This document shows positions 1 through 8,425 of a stretch of DNA of 64,000 nt, piece by piece; position 1 is the stretch's first letter; the number at the start of each line of letters is the position of its first letter. Below the pieces are notes generated by a model. That model was not told the origin of the DNA and ran no database searches. It saw only the letters and a program-made list of their open reading frames with translations. This stretch comes from Burkholderia ambifaria AMMD (GTDB lineage Bacteria > Pseudomonadota > Gammaproteobacteria > Burkholderiales > Burkholderiaceae). The position numbers and the translations under genes were made by a program. The DNA lies in contig NC_008391.1 in NCBI RefSeq assembly GCF_000203915.1, forward strand, positions 310,001-374,000, written 5' to 3'.

Positions 1-256
1 CATGGCCCATCGGGATGCCGGCGAAGCGGATGCCCGCCGGCTTGCCGGGTTCGCCGATCGAGAACGACGGCTTGCGCTCGGCGTCGTCGCGGCGTTCGGT
101 CACGGTCACGCGCGACGTCAGCGAACCAATCTCGTTGAGCAGCGCAAGCAGTTCCTGCGACTTCGCGCTGTCGTCGAGCGACGCGACGAGTTCGATCGGG
201 CGCGTGATCTTTTCGAGGTACGCTTTCAGTTGATTCTTGAGATTGGCGTCGAGCAT
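1..256 (-). CDS. ahpF: Alkyl hydroperoxide reductase subunit F, N-terminal part
   Basis: This fragment encodes the first 85 residues, beginning [17 protein letters not shown], and runs off the left edge. The sequence matches the N-terminal thioredoxin-fold domain of AhpF, the FAD/disulfide reductase that takes electrons from NADH to re-reduce AhpC in the cytoplasm. The redox CxxC motifs and the FAD/NADH domains lie outside the window. It is 122 nt downstream of ahpC on the same strand, the usual ahpC-ahpF order, so the two are probably co-transcribed. A perfect 10-bp GC stem at 349-370 lies in the gap and may stabilise or attenuate the distal message. Confidence 0.9.
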   Translation of the reverse strand, partial: MLDANLKNQLKAYLEKITRPIELVASLDDSAKSQELLALLNEIGSLTSRVTVTERRDDAERKPSFSIGEPGKPAGIRFAGIPMGH

Positions 257-348
257 GGCGTTTCGGATTCCGTATTGATAATTCTGGTCGGGCACGTCGT
301 GCCGGAGGAGGGTGCGGGCCGCACGCGGCGGCCCGCGGCGCGTCGCTC

Positions 349-370
349 GCGCGCCTCGTGCGAGGCGCGC
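349..370 (-). other. Perfect GC hairpin between ahpC and ahpF
   Basis: GCGCGCCTCG and its exact complement are separated by two bases, just after the ahpC stop. There is no T-run, so it is more likely an mRNA-stabilising or partial attenuating structure than a full terminator. Confidence 0.4.
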
Positions 371-378
371 AGCGAGCG

Positions 379-942
379 TCAGATCTTGCCGATCAGGTCG
401 AGCGACGGGGTCAGCGTTTCCGCACCCGGCGTCCACTTGGCCGGGCACACTTCACCCGGGTGCGCCGCGATGTATTGCGCGGCCTGCACCTTGCGCAGCA
501 GTTCGCCTGCGTCGCGGCCGATGCCGTTGTCGTGGATTTCGCACAGCTTGATCTCGCCTTCCGGGTTGATCACGAACGTGCCGCGCAGGGCCATCCCTTC
601 TTCCTCGATCAGCACGTCGAAGTTGCGCGACAGCGTGAGCGTCGGGTCGCCGATCATCGGGTACTTGATCTTGCCGATCGTGTCCGACGTGTCGTGCCAT
701 GCCTTGTGCGTGAAGTGCGTATCGGTCGACACGCCGTAGATTTCGACACCCAGCTTCTGGAATTCCGCGTAGCGGTCGGCGAGGTCGCCCAGCTCGGTCG
801 GGCAGACGAACGTGAAGTCGGCCGGGTAGAACACGACGACGGACCACTTGCCCTTGAAGTTCTCTTCGGTCACGGGCACGAATTCGCCGTTGTGGTATGC
901 GGTTGCCTTGAACGGCTTGATTTGGGTGTTGATGATCGGCAT
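379..942 (-). CDS. ahpC: Alkyl hydroperoxide reductase subunit C (peroxiredoxin)
   Basis: The 187-aa product has the exact length of typical bacterial AhpC (2-Cys peroxiredoxin). It carries the peroxidatic motif [13 protein letters not shown] and, near the C-terminus, the resolving-Cys motif GEVCPAKW. It reduces H2O2, alkyl hydroperoxides and peroxynitrite in the cytoplasm and is recycled by AhpF, encoded just downstream. The start [11 protein letters not shown] was chosen over in-frame upstream codons because it matches the family N-terminus and has AAAGGAAC ahead of it. An OxyR-like site lies 70-106 nt upstream, so peroxide induction is expected. Confidence 0.97.
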   Translation of the reverse strand: MPIINTQIKPFKATAYHNGEFVPVTEENFKGKWSVVVFYPADFTFVCPTELGDLADRYAEFQKLGVEIYGVSTDTHFTHKAWHDTSDTIGKIKYPMIGDPTLTLSRNFDVLIEEEGMALRGTFVINPEGEIKLCEIHDNGIGRDAGELLRKVQAAQYIAAHPGEVCPAKWTPGAETLTPSLDLIGKI

Positions 943-1011
943 CTTGCGAGTTCCTTTGGGGTGGTGTTGATGAAGTGTTCCCAGTATCCGGGTTGACCCC
1001 GAGTTTGTGAA

Positions 1012-1048
1012 ATTGCTTGTTTCAATCCTCTGCATCGGGAATTCCTAT
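1012..1048 (-). promoter_or_regulatory. OxyR binding site upstream of ahpC
   Basis: Read on the minus strand the sequence is ATAG-N7-CGAT-N7-ATTG-N7-CAAT. It has four tetranucleotides spaced exactly as in the OxyR consensus ATAG-N7-CTAT-N7-ATAG-N7-CTAT, and it lies just upstream of ahpC, a classical OxyR target. No regulator gene is adjacent. Confidence 0.7.
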
Positions 1049-1262
1049 CTGCTTCCGGCCCCCGTTGCGGCGGGCCGTCCGGACGGCCCGTGACATCCGG
1101 GCCGGGCCTTCCGGCGGATTTCGGCCGGGCGGCGCTTCTGACACATTGGTCGGGCGGGAGCGTGCGGCGCCGAACCACGGCCACGCGCTTCGCGCCAGGG
1201 CCCGGCACCCGTTCGGCACGAACGGCTGCGCGGTCGTTCGACACTCGCCGTCAATCACCGCC

Positions 1263-2270
1263 ATGAACCTCTTTTCCGGACGCGCCGCGCGCGTGCTGCT
1301 TGCGTGGTGCCGCGACATCTTCCTCGAGCGCCGATGCGTGCTTCGGCACGTGCGCGGCGCGGCCTGCGCATTCATCGCCGTGTCGTGCAGCGCACCGGCG
1401 CTGGCCCTCGATGCGACCGCCCCGGCGACGACGGCCCCGAAGGCGGTGACGGCTGCGGCGGCCACGCCCGCCACCACGACCGCGCCCGCCACCACCGTCA
1501 CCGCCACCGGCCTCGTGCCGCTCCCCGACGGCCGGCTGCTCGCGCCCGAGTTCGCGCGCATCGTCACGCGCGGCACGCTCGTCGTCGCGGTGCTCGGCGT
1601 CGACCAGCCGCCGTTCTTCTGGTCGCGCAACGGGGCATTGGCGGGCGTCGACATCGACCTCGCCGACGAGCTCGCGAAAAAGCTCGGCGTGGCCGTGCAG
1701 TTCGACCGCGACGCGCGCACCTTCGACGACGTCGTTCACCTGCTCGCGACCGGGCAGGCCGACGTCGCGATCAGCAAGCTGTCGCGCACGTTGCCGCGGG
1801 CGCAGGTGGTCAGCTTCAGCACGCCATACATCAGCCTGCGGCGCGCGCTGCTGATCAACCGCGTCAGCTTCGCGGAACTCGCGAAAGGGCGGCCGCTGCC
1901 GGAAGTCGTGCGCGACTACCGCGGCACGATCGGCGTCGTCGCGCGCTCGGCCTACGCCGAATACGTGCGCAACGACTTCCCGGCCGCGCAGGTGCGCACC
2001 TATCCGAGCTGGCCGGCGACGCTCGACGCGCTGAACGCCGGCGCGGTCACGGCCGTGTATCGCGACGAGCTCGCGATCAAGCTCGTGATGCAGGACGACC
2101 CGAGCGCGCCGATCCGGCTGCGCGTCGCGACCTTCGACGACCTGACCGACGCGCTCGCCGTCGGCGTGCCGGTGTCCGCGCCGACGCTGCTCGCGTTCGT
2201 CAACCAGTTCCTGGCCGAGCGCCACACGCGGCTCGACGTGAAATCCCTGCTCGATGCGATGGGCCACTGA
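1263..2270 (+). CDS. Periplasmic amino-acid-type substrate-binding protein
   Basis: The 335-aa product has an N-terminal export region with a hydrophobic stretch ending CSAPALA near residue 49, then an Ala/Thr/Pro-rich linker of about 35 residues. From about residue 95 (GTLVVAVLGVDQPPFFW) it has the two-lobed bac_3 solute-binding fold. The long Ala/Thr linker between signal and domain is unusual. The next gene begins two bases after the stop and encodes a secondary symporter rather than ABC permeases, so the binding protein may feed or sense for that symporter. No ABC permease or ATPase genes are nearby. The start is the ATG at 1263; the frame is open upstream to 1017, so an earlier start is possible but unlikely. 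Confidence 0.8.
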   Translation: MNLFSGRAARVLLAWCRDIFLERRCVLRHVRGAACAFIAVSCSAPALALDATAPATTAPKAVTAAAATPATTTAPATTVTATGLVPLPDGRLLAPEFARIVTRGTLVVAVLGVDQPPFFWSRNGALAGVDIDLADELAKKLGVAVQFDRDARTFDDVVHLLATGQADVAISKLSRTLPRAQVVSFSTPYISLRRALLINRVSFAELAKGRPLPEVVRDYRGTIGVVARSAYAEYVRNDFPAAQVRTYPSWPATLDALNAGAVTAVYRDELAIKLVMQDDPSAPIRLRVATFDDLTDALAVGVPVSAPTLLAFVNQFLAERHTRLDVKSLLDAMGH

Positions 2271-2271
2271 T

Positions 2272-3576
2272 ATGAACATGAACGAGACCCGCGGGATCAA
2301 GCCACGCATCGAGCGGCTGCATGCGTTCGCGATTCATCCGCTGACGGTGTTCGGCAGCCTCGCGCTCGGGATCGTGGCGGGCATGCTGTGGCCGGCCGCC
2401 GCGCCGCAGTTCGACTACGTGGGCGAGGTGTACGTCGGCCTGCTCAAGATGACGGCGCTGCCGTTCATGACGGCCGCCGTGATCTTCAGCCTGCAGCGGT
2501 TGCTGCGCGAGGGCAGCGCATCGGATCTCGTGATGCGCGTGATCGCGATCTTCGGCTGCGTGTCGGTGTTCGTCGTGGTGGTCGGCGCGGTCGTGCTGGT
2601 CGCGATGCGCCCGGGCGAGCACCTGTCGAACGCGACGCTGAAGGCGTTCGGCGCGCTGGTCGGCAGCGACGGCGCGGCGAGCGACACCGTGATGACGCTG
2701 TACGGCACCGATCCCGCGGAGAAGTCGTCGGGCCTCGCCGACATGCTGATCGCGCTGGTGCCCGGCAACTTCTTCGCGGCGCTCGCGAGCGGCGACACGC
2801 TGAAGGCGCTGGTGTTCTCGTTGTTCTTCGGCTTCGCGTCGGGGCGCGTGCCGGCGAGCATCTCGGCGGCGCTGAGCCAGACGCTGGAGACCGTGTATTT
2901 CACGTGCCAGAAGATCATGCACTGGCTCGCGTATCCGACGCCGATCGTGCTGTTCTGCGGCGGCGCCGCGCAGATCGGCACGTCCGGGTTCGGGCCGCTC
3001 GAGGCGATGTTCCGCTTCGTGATGGCGTTCGTCGTCGTCACCGTCGTGCTGATCGCGGCGGCGATCGCCGTGATCTGGAAGCGCTCGGGTGCGACGCTGG
3101 CCGACACGCTGGCCGGCTTGCGCACGCCGTTCGCGATGGCGCTCGCCACGCGCAGCAGCGTGGCCTGCATGCCGAGCATGATCGAGTGCCTGGCCGACGG
3201 CTTCGGCTTCGCACGCGCGCGCGTCGAGCTGGTCGTGCCGCTCGCCGTGTCGCTGCTGCGCGTCGGGCCGATGGTCTATTACGCGAGCGCGACGCTGTTC
3301 GTCGCGCAACTCTACGAACGCGCGCTCGGCCCCGGCGAGCTGTGCGTCGTGCTGGTCGCGTCGGTGCTGGCCGGATTCGCGTCGACGGGCACGTCGGGGG
3401 TCGTGACGGTGTCGCTCGCCGGCATGGTCTGCGCGGCGCTGCATCTGCCGTTCGAGGCCGCGTTCGTGCTGTTCGCGGCGGTCGATCCGTTCTGCGAGAT
3501 ATTGCGCACGCTGTTGCTGGTGATCGGCAACTCGGCCGTCGTATCCGCGATCTGCGCGCGGCCGCCGCGCGCGTGA
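2272..3576 (+). CDS. Dicarboxylate/amino acid:cation symporter (SDF family)
   Basis: The 434-aa inner-membrane protein has about eight hydrophobic segments and the two hairpin-loop regions of the DAACS/SDF (GltP/DctA) family. These symporters take up glutamate, aspartate or C4-dicarboxylates with H+ or Na+. The serine-rich HP1 loop (ATRSSVACMPSM) and the HP2-like stretch (GFASTGTSGVV) are visible. The gene starts two bases after the binding-protein stop and is followed 10 nt later by an Asp/Glu-family racemase, so the three are probably translated from one message. The substrate is likely an amino acid whose stereochemistry is adjusted by the racemase. ATG codons at 2272 and 2278 are both plausible starts. 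Confidence 0.85.
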   Translation: MNMNETRGIKPRIERLHAFAIHPLTVFGSLALGIVAGMLWPAAAPQFDYVGEVYVGLLKMTALPFMTAAVIFSLQRLLREGSASDLVMRVIAIFGCVSVFVVVVGAVVLVAMRPGEHLSNATLKAFGALVGSDGAASDTVMTLYGTDPAEKSSGLADMLIALVPGNFFAALASGDTLKALVFSLFFGFASGRVPASISAALSQTLETVYFTCQKIMHWLAYPTPIVLFCGGAAQIGTSGFGPLEAMFRFVMAFVVVTVVLIAAAIAVIWKRSGATLADTLAGLRTPFAMALATRSSVACMPSMIECLADGFGFARARVELVVPLAVSLLRVGPMVYYASATLFVAQLYERALGPGELCVVLVASVLAGFASTGTSGVVTVSLAGMVCAALHLPFEAAFVLFAAVDPFCEILRTLLLVIGNSAVVSAICARPPRA

Positions 3577-3586
3577 AGGAGACATC

Positions 3587-4288
3587 ATGGCGCTTGTCGG
3601 GGTATTGGGCGGAATGGGGCCGCTGGCCACGGTCGACTTCATGCATCGCGTGATTCGCCTGACGCGCGCGCGCTGCGACCAGGAGCATCTGCCGATGATC
3701 GTCGCGAACCTGACGCGGACGCCCGATCGCTCGCGCGCGATCCTCGACGGCGGCGCCGATCCGTTGCCGGCACTGCTCGACGGCGTCGCGCTGCTGAACC
3801 GCTGCGGTGTCGACGTGATCGCGATCCCGTGCAATTCGGCGCATCACTGGTATGCGCCGCTGCGCGAGCGCAGCGCGGCGCCGGTGCTGCATATCGTCGA
3901 TGCGTCGGTGGCCGCGGTGCCGGCCGGCGTGCGGCGCGTCGCAGTGCTCGCCACGGGCGGCACGCTGGTGTCGGGCTTCTACCAGGCGGCGCTGCGTGCG
4001 CGCGGCTTCGAGCCGGTGATGCCGGCCGTGGCCGCGCAGCGCGATATCGCCGCGTGCATCGCGGCCGTCAAGGCGGGGAAGATCGATGCGTCGGTGCGGC
4101 GCCTGTCGCGCGCGCTCGCGACGCTCGCGCGGCGGGACGTGGGCGTCGCGGTGATGGGTTGCACGGAAATTCCGATCGCCGCGCGTGCATTGCGCGATGC
4201 GCCGTTCGCGTTGATCGACAGCACGCAGGAGCTGGCGCGGGCGACGGTCGCTTATGCGGCCGAGCGCGGCTGGGGGCGGGCAGTGTGA
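3587..4288 (+). CDS. Asp/Glu-family amino acid racemase
   Basis: The 233-aa cytoplasmic protein belongs to the aspartate/glutamate racemase superfamily, which uses two cysteines as cofactor-independent acid/base. Both are present in family motifs: Cys82 in IPCNSAHHW and Cys192 in GCTEIP. The N-terminus GVLGGMGPLATVDF is typical of the aspartate racemase (YgeA/RacD) branch. It ends an apparent operon with a binding protein and an SDF symporter. The genes beyond the convergent LysR gene encode aminothiazoline-carboxylate hydrolysis, so it may racemise D/L-2-aminothiazoline-4-carboxylate instead of aspartate or glutamate. That alternative rests on context only. Confidence 0.85.
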   Translation: MALVGVLGGMGPLATVDFMHRVIRLTRARCDQEHLPMIVANLTRTPDRSRAILDGGADPLPALLDGVALLNRCGVDVIAIPCNSAHHWYAPLRERSAAPVLHIVDASVAAVPAGVRRVAVLATGGTLVSGFYQAALRARGFEPVMPAVAAQRDIAACIAAVKAGKIDASVRRLSRALATLARRDVGVAVMGCTEIPIAARALRDAPFALIDSTQELARATVAYAAERGWGRAV

Positions 4289-4372
4289 CGCGCGGCTCTC
4301 CGGCATGACGGACGCCGCTCGCGCAGGCCACGCGTGCGGCGCCGCTCGGCCGGCCGGCGGCGGACCGGCCGC

Positions 4373-5266
4373 TCAGGCGGCGATCTTCCTCAGCCAGTCG
4401 GCAAGCCGTCTCGCGCCGTCCGGCATGTCCGCATCCTCGCGCGTGCACAGGTAGTAGTCGCGCCCGTCGTCGAGCGCGTGGTCGAACAGCTGCACGAGTT
4501 CGCCGCTCGCCAGTTCGCGCTCGACCAGCGGCGCGCGCAGCAGCGCCGCGCCGAGATCCGCGCGCGCCGCGCTCAGCGTCAGTTGCCCGTCCTCGAACAT
4601 CGGCCCCACCGCGTGCGACACGTGCCGCACGCCGGCGCCCTGCAGCCAGTTGACCCAGGTGCTGCGATCCTCGTCGTGCACGAGCGGCGCCCGCGCGAGA
4701 TCGGCCGGCGTGCGGAACGGCCCGTGGCGCTTCAGGAACGACGGGCTGCACATCGGCACCATCGCGCCCGGCAGCAGCCGCTCGCAGCGGTAGCCGGGCC
4801 AGTCGCCGGTGCCGAAGCGGATCGACAGGTCCGACGCGTCGCTTCGATAGTTGCGGTGATGCGCGTACAGCACGGTCACGTCGACGTCGGTGTTGTCGGC
4901 GAGGAATGCATGCAGCCGCGGAATGAACCAGCCGATGCCGAGCAGCGGAATCAGGCTGATCGTGATCTGCCGCAGCGACGAGCGGTCGCGCACGAAGCGC
5001 GTCGCGCTGCGCAGCACCGAGAACGCGGCGCTGATCGAGCGGTAATAGTCGCGCCCCTCGTCGGTGAGCGCGAGCAGCCTGCCTTCGCGCACGGTCAGCG
5101 GCGTCTGGATGAACGCTTCGAGCAGTTGCAACTGATGGCTGACCGCGGACGGCGTGATGTCGAGCTCGTGCGCGGCCGCGGTGACCGAGCCGAGACGCGC
5201 GAATGCCTCGAACGCGCGGACGGCGCGCAACGGCGGATCATGCGGCAATTGTTCGATATTTTTCAT
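4373..5266 (-). CDS. LysR-type regulator (GcvA-like)
   Basis: The 297-aa product has the LysR winged HTH at residues 12-72 (FEAFARLGSVTAAAHELDIT, then PSAVSHQLQLLE) and a periplasmic-binding-like effector domain after residue 95. The sequence is closest to the GcvA/AmpR branch. It is transcribed divergently from the binding protein/ATC hydrolase/carbamoylase operon across a 177-nt AT-rich gap, which is the standard LysR arrangement. The operon at 5444-8415 is therefore the likely target. The racemase gene converges on it from the other side. The start is the ATG at 5266. Confidence 0.93.
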   Translation of the reverse strand: MKNIEQLPHDPPLRAVRAFEAFARLGSVTAAAHELDITPSAVSHQLQLLEAFIQTPLTVREGRLLALTDEGRDYYRSISAAFSVLRSATRFVRDRSSLRQITISLIPLLGIGWFIPRLHAFLADNTDVDVTVLYAHHRNYRSDASDLSIRFGTGDWPGYRCERLLPGAMVPMCSPSFLKRHGPFRTPADLARAPLVHDEDRSTWVNWLQGAGVRHVSHAVGPMFEDGQLTLSAARADLGAALLRAPLVERELASGELVQLFDHALDDGRDYYLCTREDADMPDGARRLADWLRKIAA

Positions 5267-5308
5267 GTGTCGAATTTTATCGAAAAATCAGGGTAAGCGA
5301 CAATCTTA

Positions 5309-5323
5309 AAATACGCTGTATTT
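5309..5323. promoter_or_regulatory. Palindrome in the LysR/operon divergent promoter
   Basis: AAATAC-GCT-GTATTT is a perfect 6-bp inverted repeat in the AT-rich divergent region between the LysR gene and the binding-protein gene. It is a candidate operator for that regulator; a TAATAT -10-like hexamer is at 5401-5406. Confidence 0.4.
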
Positions 5324-5443
5324 ACAGGTGTTTACGCTATTGTGTCGGGAATGGCATAAGCATCCAACAATTGAGTATTTGGGGTGTCGGTGTCGAATCT
5401 TTAATATTTTTCATGTTTTGATCCGAATCACTGGTCCCCGCAC

Positions 5444-6610
5444 ATGAAAATCGCCTTTCTTCCCGCCCGTCTTGCCTTCTCCGCGGCCGCGCTGATCGCG
5501 GCCGTTCCCGCCTTCGCGCAATCCGCGCCGCAGACGATCCTGATCGGCCTCGCCGCACCGCTCACCGGCCCGTCCGCGCGCATCGGCAAGGATCTCCAGA
5601 ACGGCGCGCAACTCGCGATCGACGACGCGAACGCGGAGCATCCGAGCATCGGCGGCAAGCCGGTCGTCTACAAGCTCGTCGCGGCCGATGACCAATCCGA
5701 CCCGCGCACGGCCGTCGCGGTCGCGCAGCAGCTGGTCGACCAGCACGTGATCGGCGTCGTCGGTCACTGGAACACGGGCTGCAGCGTGCCGGCGTCGCGC
5801 GTCTATCGCGATGCGGGCATTGCGCAGATCGCGCCGGCCTCCACCGGCCACCAATACACGCAGCAGGGCTACGCAACCGCGTTCCGCATCATGGGTCACG
5901 ACGATGCGGGCGGCAATTTCACCGGCGCCTATGCGGTGAAGACCCTGAAGGCGAAGCGCATCGCGGTGATCGACGATCGCACGTCGTTCGGCGCGGGGCT
6001 GGCCGACCAGTTCATCAAGGGCGTGCAGGCGAATGGCGGCACGATCGTCGATCGCCAGTACGTGAACGACAAGACGACCGACTTCAGCGGCGTGCTGACC
6101 GCGATCAAGGGCAAGCGCGCGGATCTCGTGTTCTTCGGCGGCCTCGACGCGCAGGCCGCGCCGATCGCGCGCCGGATGCGCCAGCTCGGCGTGAACGCGC
6201 CGCTGCTCGGCGCCGGCGGTTTCGTGAGCCAGACCTTCCTGTCGCTCGCGGGCAAGGACGGCGAAGGCGTGACGGCGCTGGAGCCGGGCCTGCCGCTCGA
6301 CCGGATGCCGGGCGGCAACGCGTTCGACGCGCAATATCGCGCACGCTGGCACGCGCCGATCGAGCTGCACGCGCCGTTCGCGTACGACGCGGCCGCCACG
6401 CTGATCGCGGCCGTCCAGAAGGCCGGCTCGACGCAGCCCGCGAAGGTGGTCGCGGCCGTGCGCGCGATCGACCGGCCCGGCGTGACCGGCCGGGTCGCGT
6501 TCGATCAGCAAGGCAACCTGAAGGACCCGGCGTTCACGATCTACCAGGTGCGCGGCGGCAAGTGGACCGTCGTCGACGTGCTCGGCGGCGGGCGCCCCGC
6601 AACGAAATAA
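5444..6610 (+). CDS. Branched-chain-amino-acid-type ABC substrate-binding protein
   Basis: The 388-aa periplasmic protein has a Sec signal peptide (MKIAFLPARLAFSAAALIAA, cleavage after AFA near residue 25). A Peripla_BP_6/LivJ fold follows: the start IGLAAPLTGPSARIGKDLQNGAQ, a GHWNTGCS segment where LivJ has G-H-x-x-S, and a two-lobe pattern. It binds a small amphoteric compound. No permease or ATPase genes follow; instead two catabolic hydrolases do, so the transporter must be elsewhere. It is the first gene of the operon divergent from the LysR gene, and the ATC hydrolase follows after 16 nt. Confidence 0.9.
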   Translation: MKIAFLPARLAFSAAALIAAVPAFAQSAPQTILIGLAAPLTGPSARIGKDLQNGAQLAIDDANAEHPSIGGKPVVYKLVAADDQSDPRTAVAVAQQLVDQHVIGVVGHWNTGCSVPASRVYRDAGIAQIAPASTGHQYTQQGYATAFRIMGHDDAGGNFTGAYAVKTLKAKRIAVIDDRTSFGAGLADQFIKGVQANGGTIVDRQYVNDKTTDFSGVLTAIKGKRADLVFFGGLDAQAAPIARRMRQLGVNAPLLGAGGFVSQTFLSLAGKDGEGVTALEPGLPLDRMPGGNAFDAQYRARWHAPIELHAPFAYDAAATLIAAVQKAGSTQPAKVVAAVRAIDRPGVTGRVAFDQQGNLKDPAFTIYQVRGGKWTVVDVLGGGRPATK

Positions 6611-6626
6611 CGACGGAGACGTTCCC

Positions 6627-7166
6627 ATGACCGACCAGACCCACGCAGCCGCGCCGGCACCCGAGGACACGCGCCTCGGCATCCTCGCGCGGCGCCGCAT
6701 CGAAGCGGAAATCATCAAGCCGATCTACGAGATCATGAAGCGCGAATTCGGCACCGAGCGCGCGCAGGCCGTGATCGCGGAAGCCGTGCGCGGCGCGGCC
6801 GTCGACGCGGGCCGCACGTTCGCCGCGCAGGAGCCCGACGGCACGAGCGTGCAGTCGTTCATCGCGCTGCAGGTGCTGTGGGAGAAGGACGACGCGCTCG
6901 ACGTCGAGGTGCGCCGCGCGGACGACGCGCACTACGATTACGACGTTCATCGCTGCAGCTACGCGGAGATGTATCACGCGATGGGGCTCGGCGAGATCGG
7001 CCACCTGCTGAGCTGCGCGCGCGACAGCTACTTCATCGAGGGTTACGACCCGCGCATCGCGCTCACGCGCACGAGCACGATCATGCAGGGCGGCAAGCGC
7101 TGCGATTTCCGCTATGCGTTGCAGGCCGCACCGCGCGACGACGCAGCGGAGGCCGGCAATGCATGA
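6627..7166 (+). CDS. L-2-amino-thiazoline-4-carboxylic acid hydrolase family protein
   Basis: The 179-aa cytoplasmic protein matches the ATC hydrolase family in length and motifs. It has RRRIEAEIIKPIYE near the N-terminus, a central HRCSYAEMYHAMGLGEIG, then LLSCARD and a C-terminal TIMQGGKRCDFRY with conserved Cys residues. The characterised Pseudomonas enzyme opens L-2-aminothiazoline-4-carboxylate to N- or S-carbamoyl-L-cysteine. The next gene, overlapping by 8 nt, is a carbamoyl-amino acid hydrolase that could release L-cysteine, so the pair forms a coherent pathway. Members of this family also occur in other contexts, so the exact substrate is unproven. Confidence 0.8.
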   Translation: MTDQTHAAAPAPEDTRLGILARRRIEAEIIKPIYEIMKREFGTERAQAVIAEAVRGAAVDAGRTFAAQEPDGTSVQSFIALQVLWEKDDALDVEVRRADDAHYDYDVHRCSYAEMYHAMGLGEIGHLLSCARDSYFIEGYDPRIALTRTSTIMQGGKRCDFRYALQAAPRDDAAEAGNA

Positions 7167-8415
7167 CGACTTCGCACGCGCACCGCGGGTCGACGGCACG
7201 CGGCTGTGGGCATCGCTCGAACGGATGGCGCAGATCGGCGCGACCCCGAAGGGCGGCGTCTGCCGTCTCGCGCTGACCGATCTCGACCGCGAGTCGCGCG
7301 ACCTGTTCGTGGAGTGGGCGCGCGACGCCGGCTGCACGGTGCGGGTCGATCGGATGGGCAACGTGTTCGCGCGCCGCGCGGGCCGCAATCCCGACGCCGC
7401 GCCCGTGATGACGGGCTCGCACGCCGATTCGCAGCCGACCGGCGGCCGCTACGACGGCATCTACGGCGTGCTCGGCGGCCTCGAGGTCGTGCGCGCGCTG
7501 AACGATGCGGGCATCGAGACCGAGCGCCCGATCGACGTCGTGATCTGGACCAACGAGGAAGGCTCGCGCTTCGCGCCGGCGATGATCTCGGCCGGCGTGT
7601 TCTCGGGCGTCTATCCGCTCGAATACGGGCTGTCGCGCACCGACGGCGCCGGCAAGACGATTGGCGAGGAGCTCGCGCGTATCGGCTATGCGGGCACCGA
7701 GCCCGTCGGCGGTTATCCGGTGCATGCCGCGTACGAACTGCATATCGAACAGGGCGCGATTCTCGAGCGCGCGGGCAAGACGATCGGCGTCGTGACGGCC
7801 GGGCAGGGACAGCGCTGGTACGAGGTGACGCTGACGGGCGTCGACGCGCACGCGGGCACGACGCCGATGGAATTCCGGCGCGACACGCTGGTGGGCGCCG
7901 CGCGGATGATCGCATTCGTCGATGCGCTCGGCCGGCGCCATGCGCCGCACGCGCGCGCGACGGTCGGGATGATCGAGGCGCGGCCGAATTCGCGCAACAC
8001 GGTGCCGGGCAACTGCTTCTTCACGGTCGAGTTTCGCCATCCCGACGATGCGGTGCTCGACGAGCTCGATGCGGCGCTGCGTGCGGAACTGGCGCGGGTG
8101 GCAGCCGACGCCGGGCTCGGTGCGCAGATCGAGCAGATCTTCACGTATCCGCCGGTGCCGTTCGCGCCGCGCTGCATCGATGCGGTGCGCGACGCGGCGC
8201 AGGCGCTCGGGCTGTCGCACATGGACATCGTGTCCGGCGCGGGCCACGACGCGTGCTATGTCGCGCGCGTCGCGCCGACCGGCATGATCTTCGTGCCGTG
8301 CGTCGACGGGCTGAGCCACAACGAGGCCGAGGCGATCACGCCGGAATGGTCGACGGCGGGGGCCGACGTGCTGCTGCGCGCGGTGCTGCAGAGCGCGCAG
8401 GAAGCGGGCGCTTGA
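7159..8415 (+). CDS. Zn-dependent N-carbamoyl-L-amino acid hydrolase (M20 family)
   Basis: The 418-aa protein is an M20/hydantoinase-carbamoylase family amidohydrolase. Metal-ligand motifs are in order: GSHADSQPTGGRYDG, WTNEEGSRFAP, ELHIEQG and a C-terminal SGAGHDACYVAR. It hydrolyses N-carbamoyl amino acids (or ureidopropionate-type substrates) to the amino acid, CO2 and NH3 in the cytoplasm. Context suggests N-carbamoyl-L-cysteine. The start MHDDFARAP overlaps the hydrolase stop by 8 nt, consistent with translational coupling; an upstream in-frame ATG at 7114 lies deep inside the previous gene and is rejected. Confidence 0.9.
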   Translation: MHDDFARAPRVDGTRLWASLERMAQIGATPKGGVCRLALTDLDRESRDLFVEWARDAGCTVRVDRMGNVFARRAGRNPDAAPVMTGSHADSQPTGGRYDGIYGVLGGLEVVRALNDAGIETERPIDVVIWTNEEGSRFAPAMISAGVFSGVYPLEYGLSRTDGAGKTIGEELARIGYAGTEPVGGYPVHAAYELHIEQGAILERAGKTIGVVTAGQGQRWYEVTLTGVDAHAGTTPMEFRRDTLVGAARMIAFVDALGRRHAPHARATVGMIEARPNSRNTVPGNCFFTVEFRHPDDAVLDELDAALRAELARVAADAGLGAQIEQIFTYPPVPFAPRCIDAVRDAAQALGLSHMDIVSGAGHDACYVARVAPTGMIFVPCVDGLSHNEAEAITPEWSTAGADVLLRAVLQSAQEAGA

Positions 8416-8425
8416 CCGGCGCGGC

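Noticed and set aside
1017..1262. Longer start for the bac_3 binding protein
   Set aside because: The extension is Arg-rich, overlaps the ahpC promoter and OxyR site, and would put the export signal far from the N-terminus.
4289..4372. GC-rich inverted repeat between racemase and LysR stops as a terminator
   Set aside because: Pairing is imperfect and there is no T-run on either strand; it may function with Rho but is not a clear terminator.
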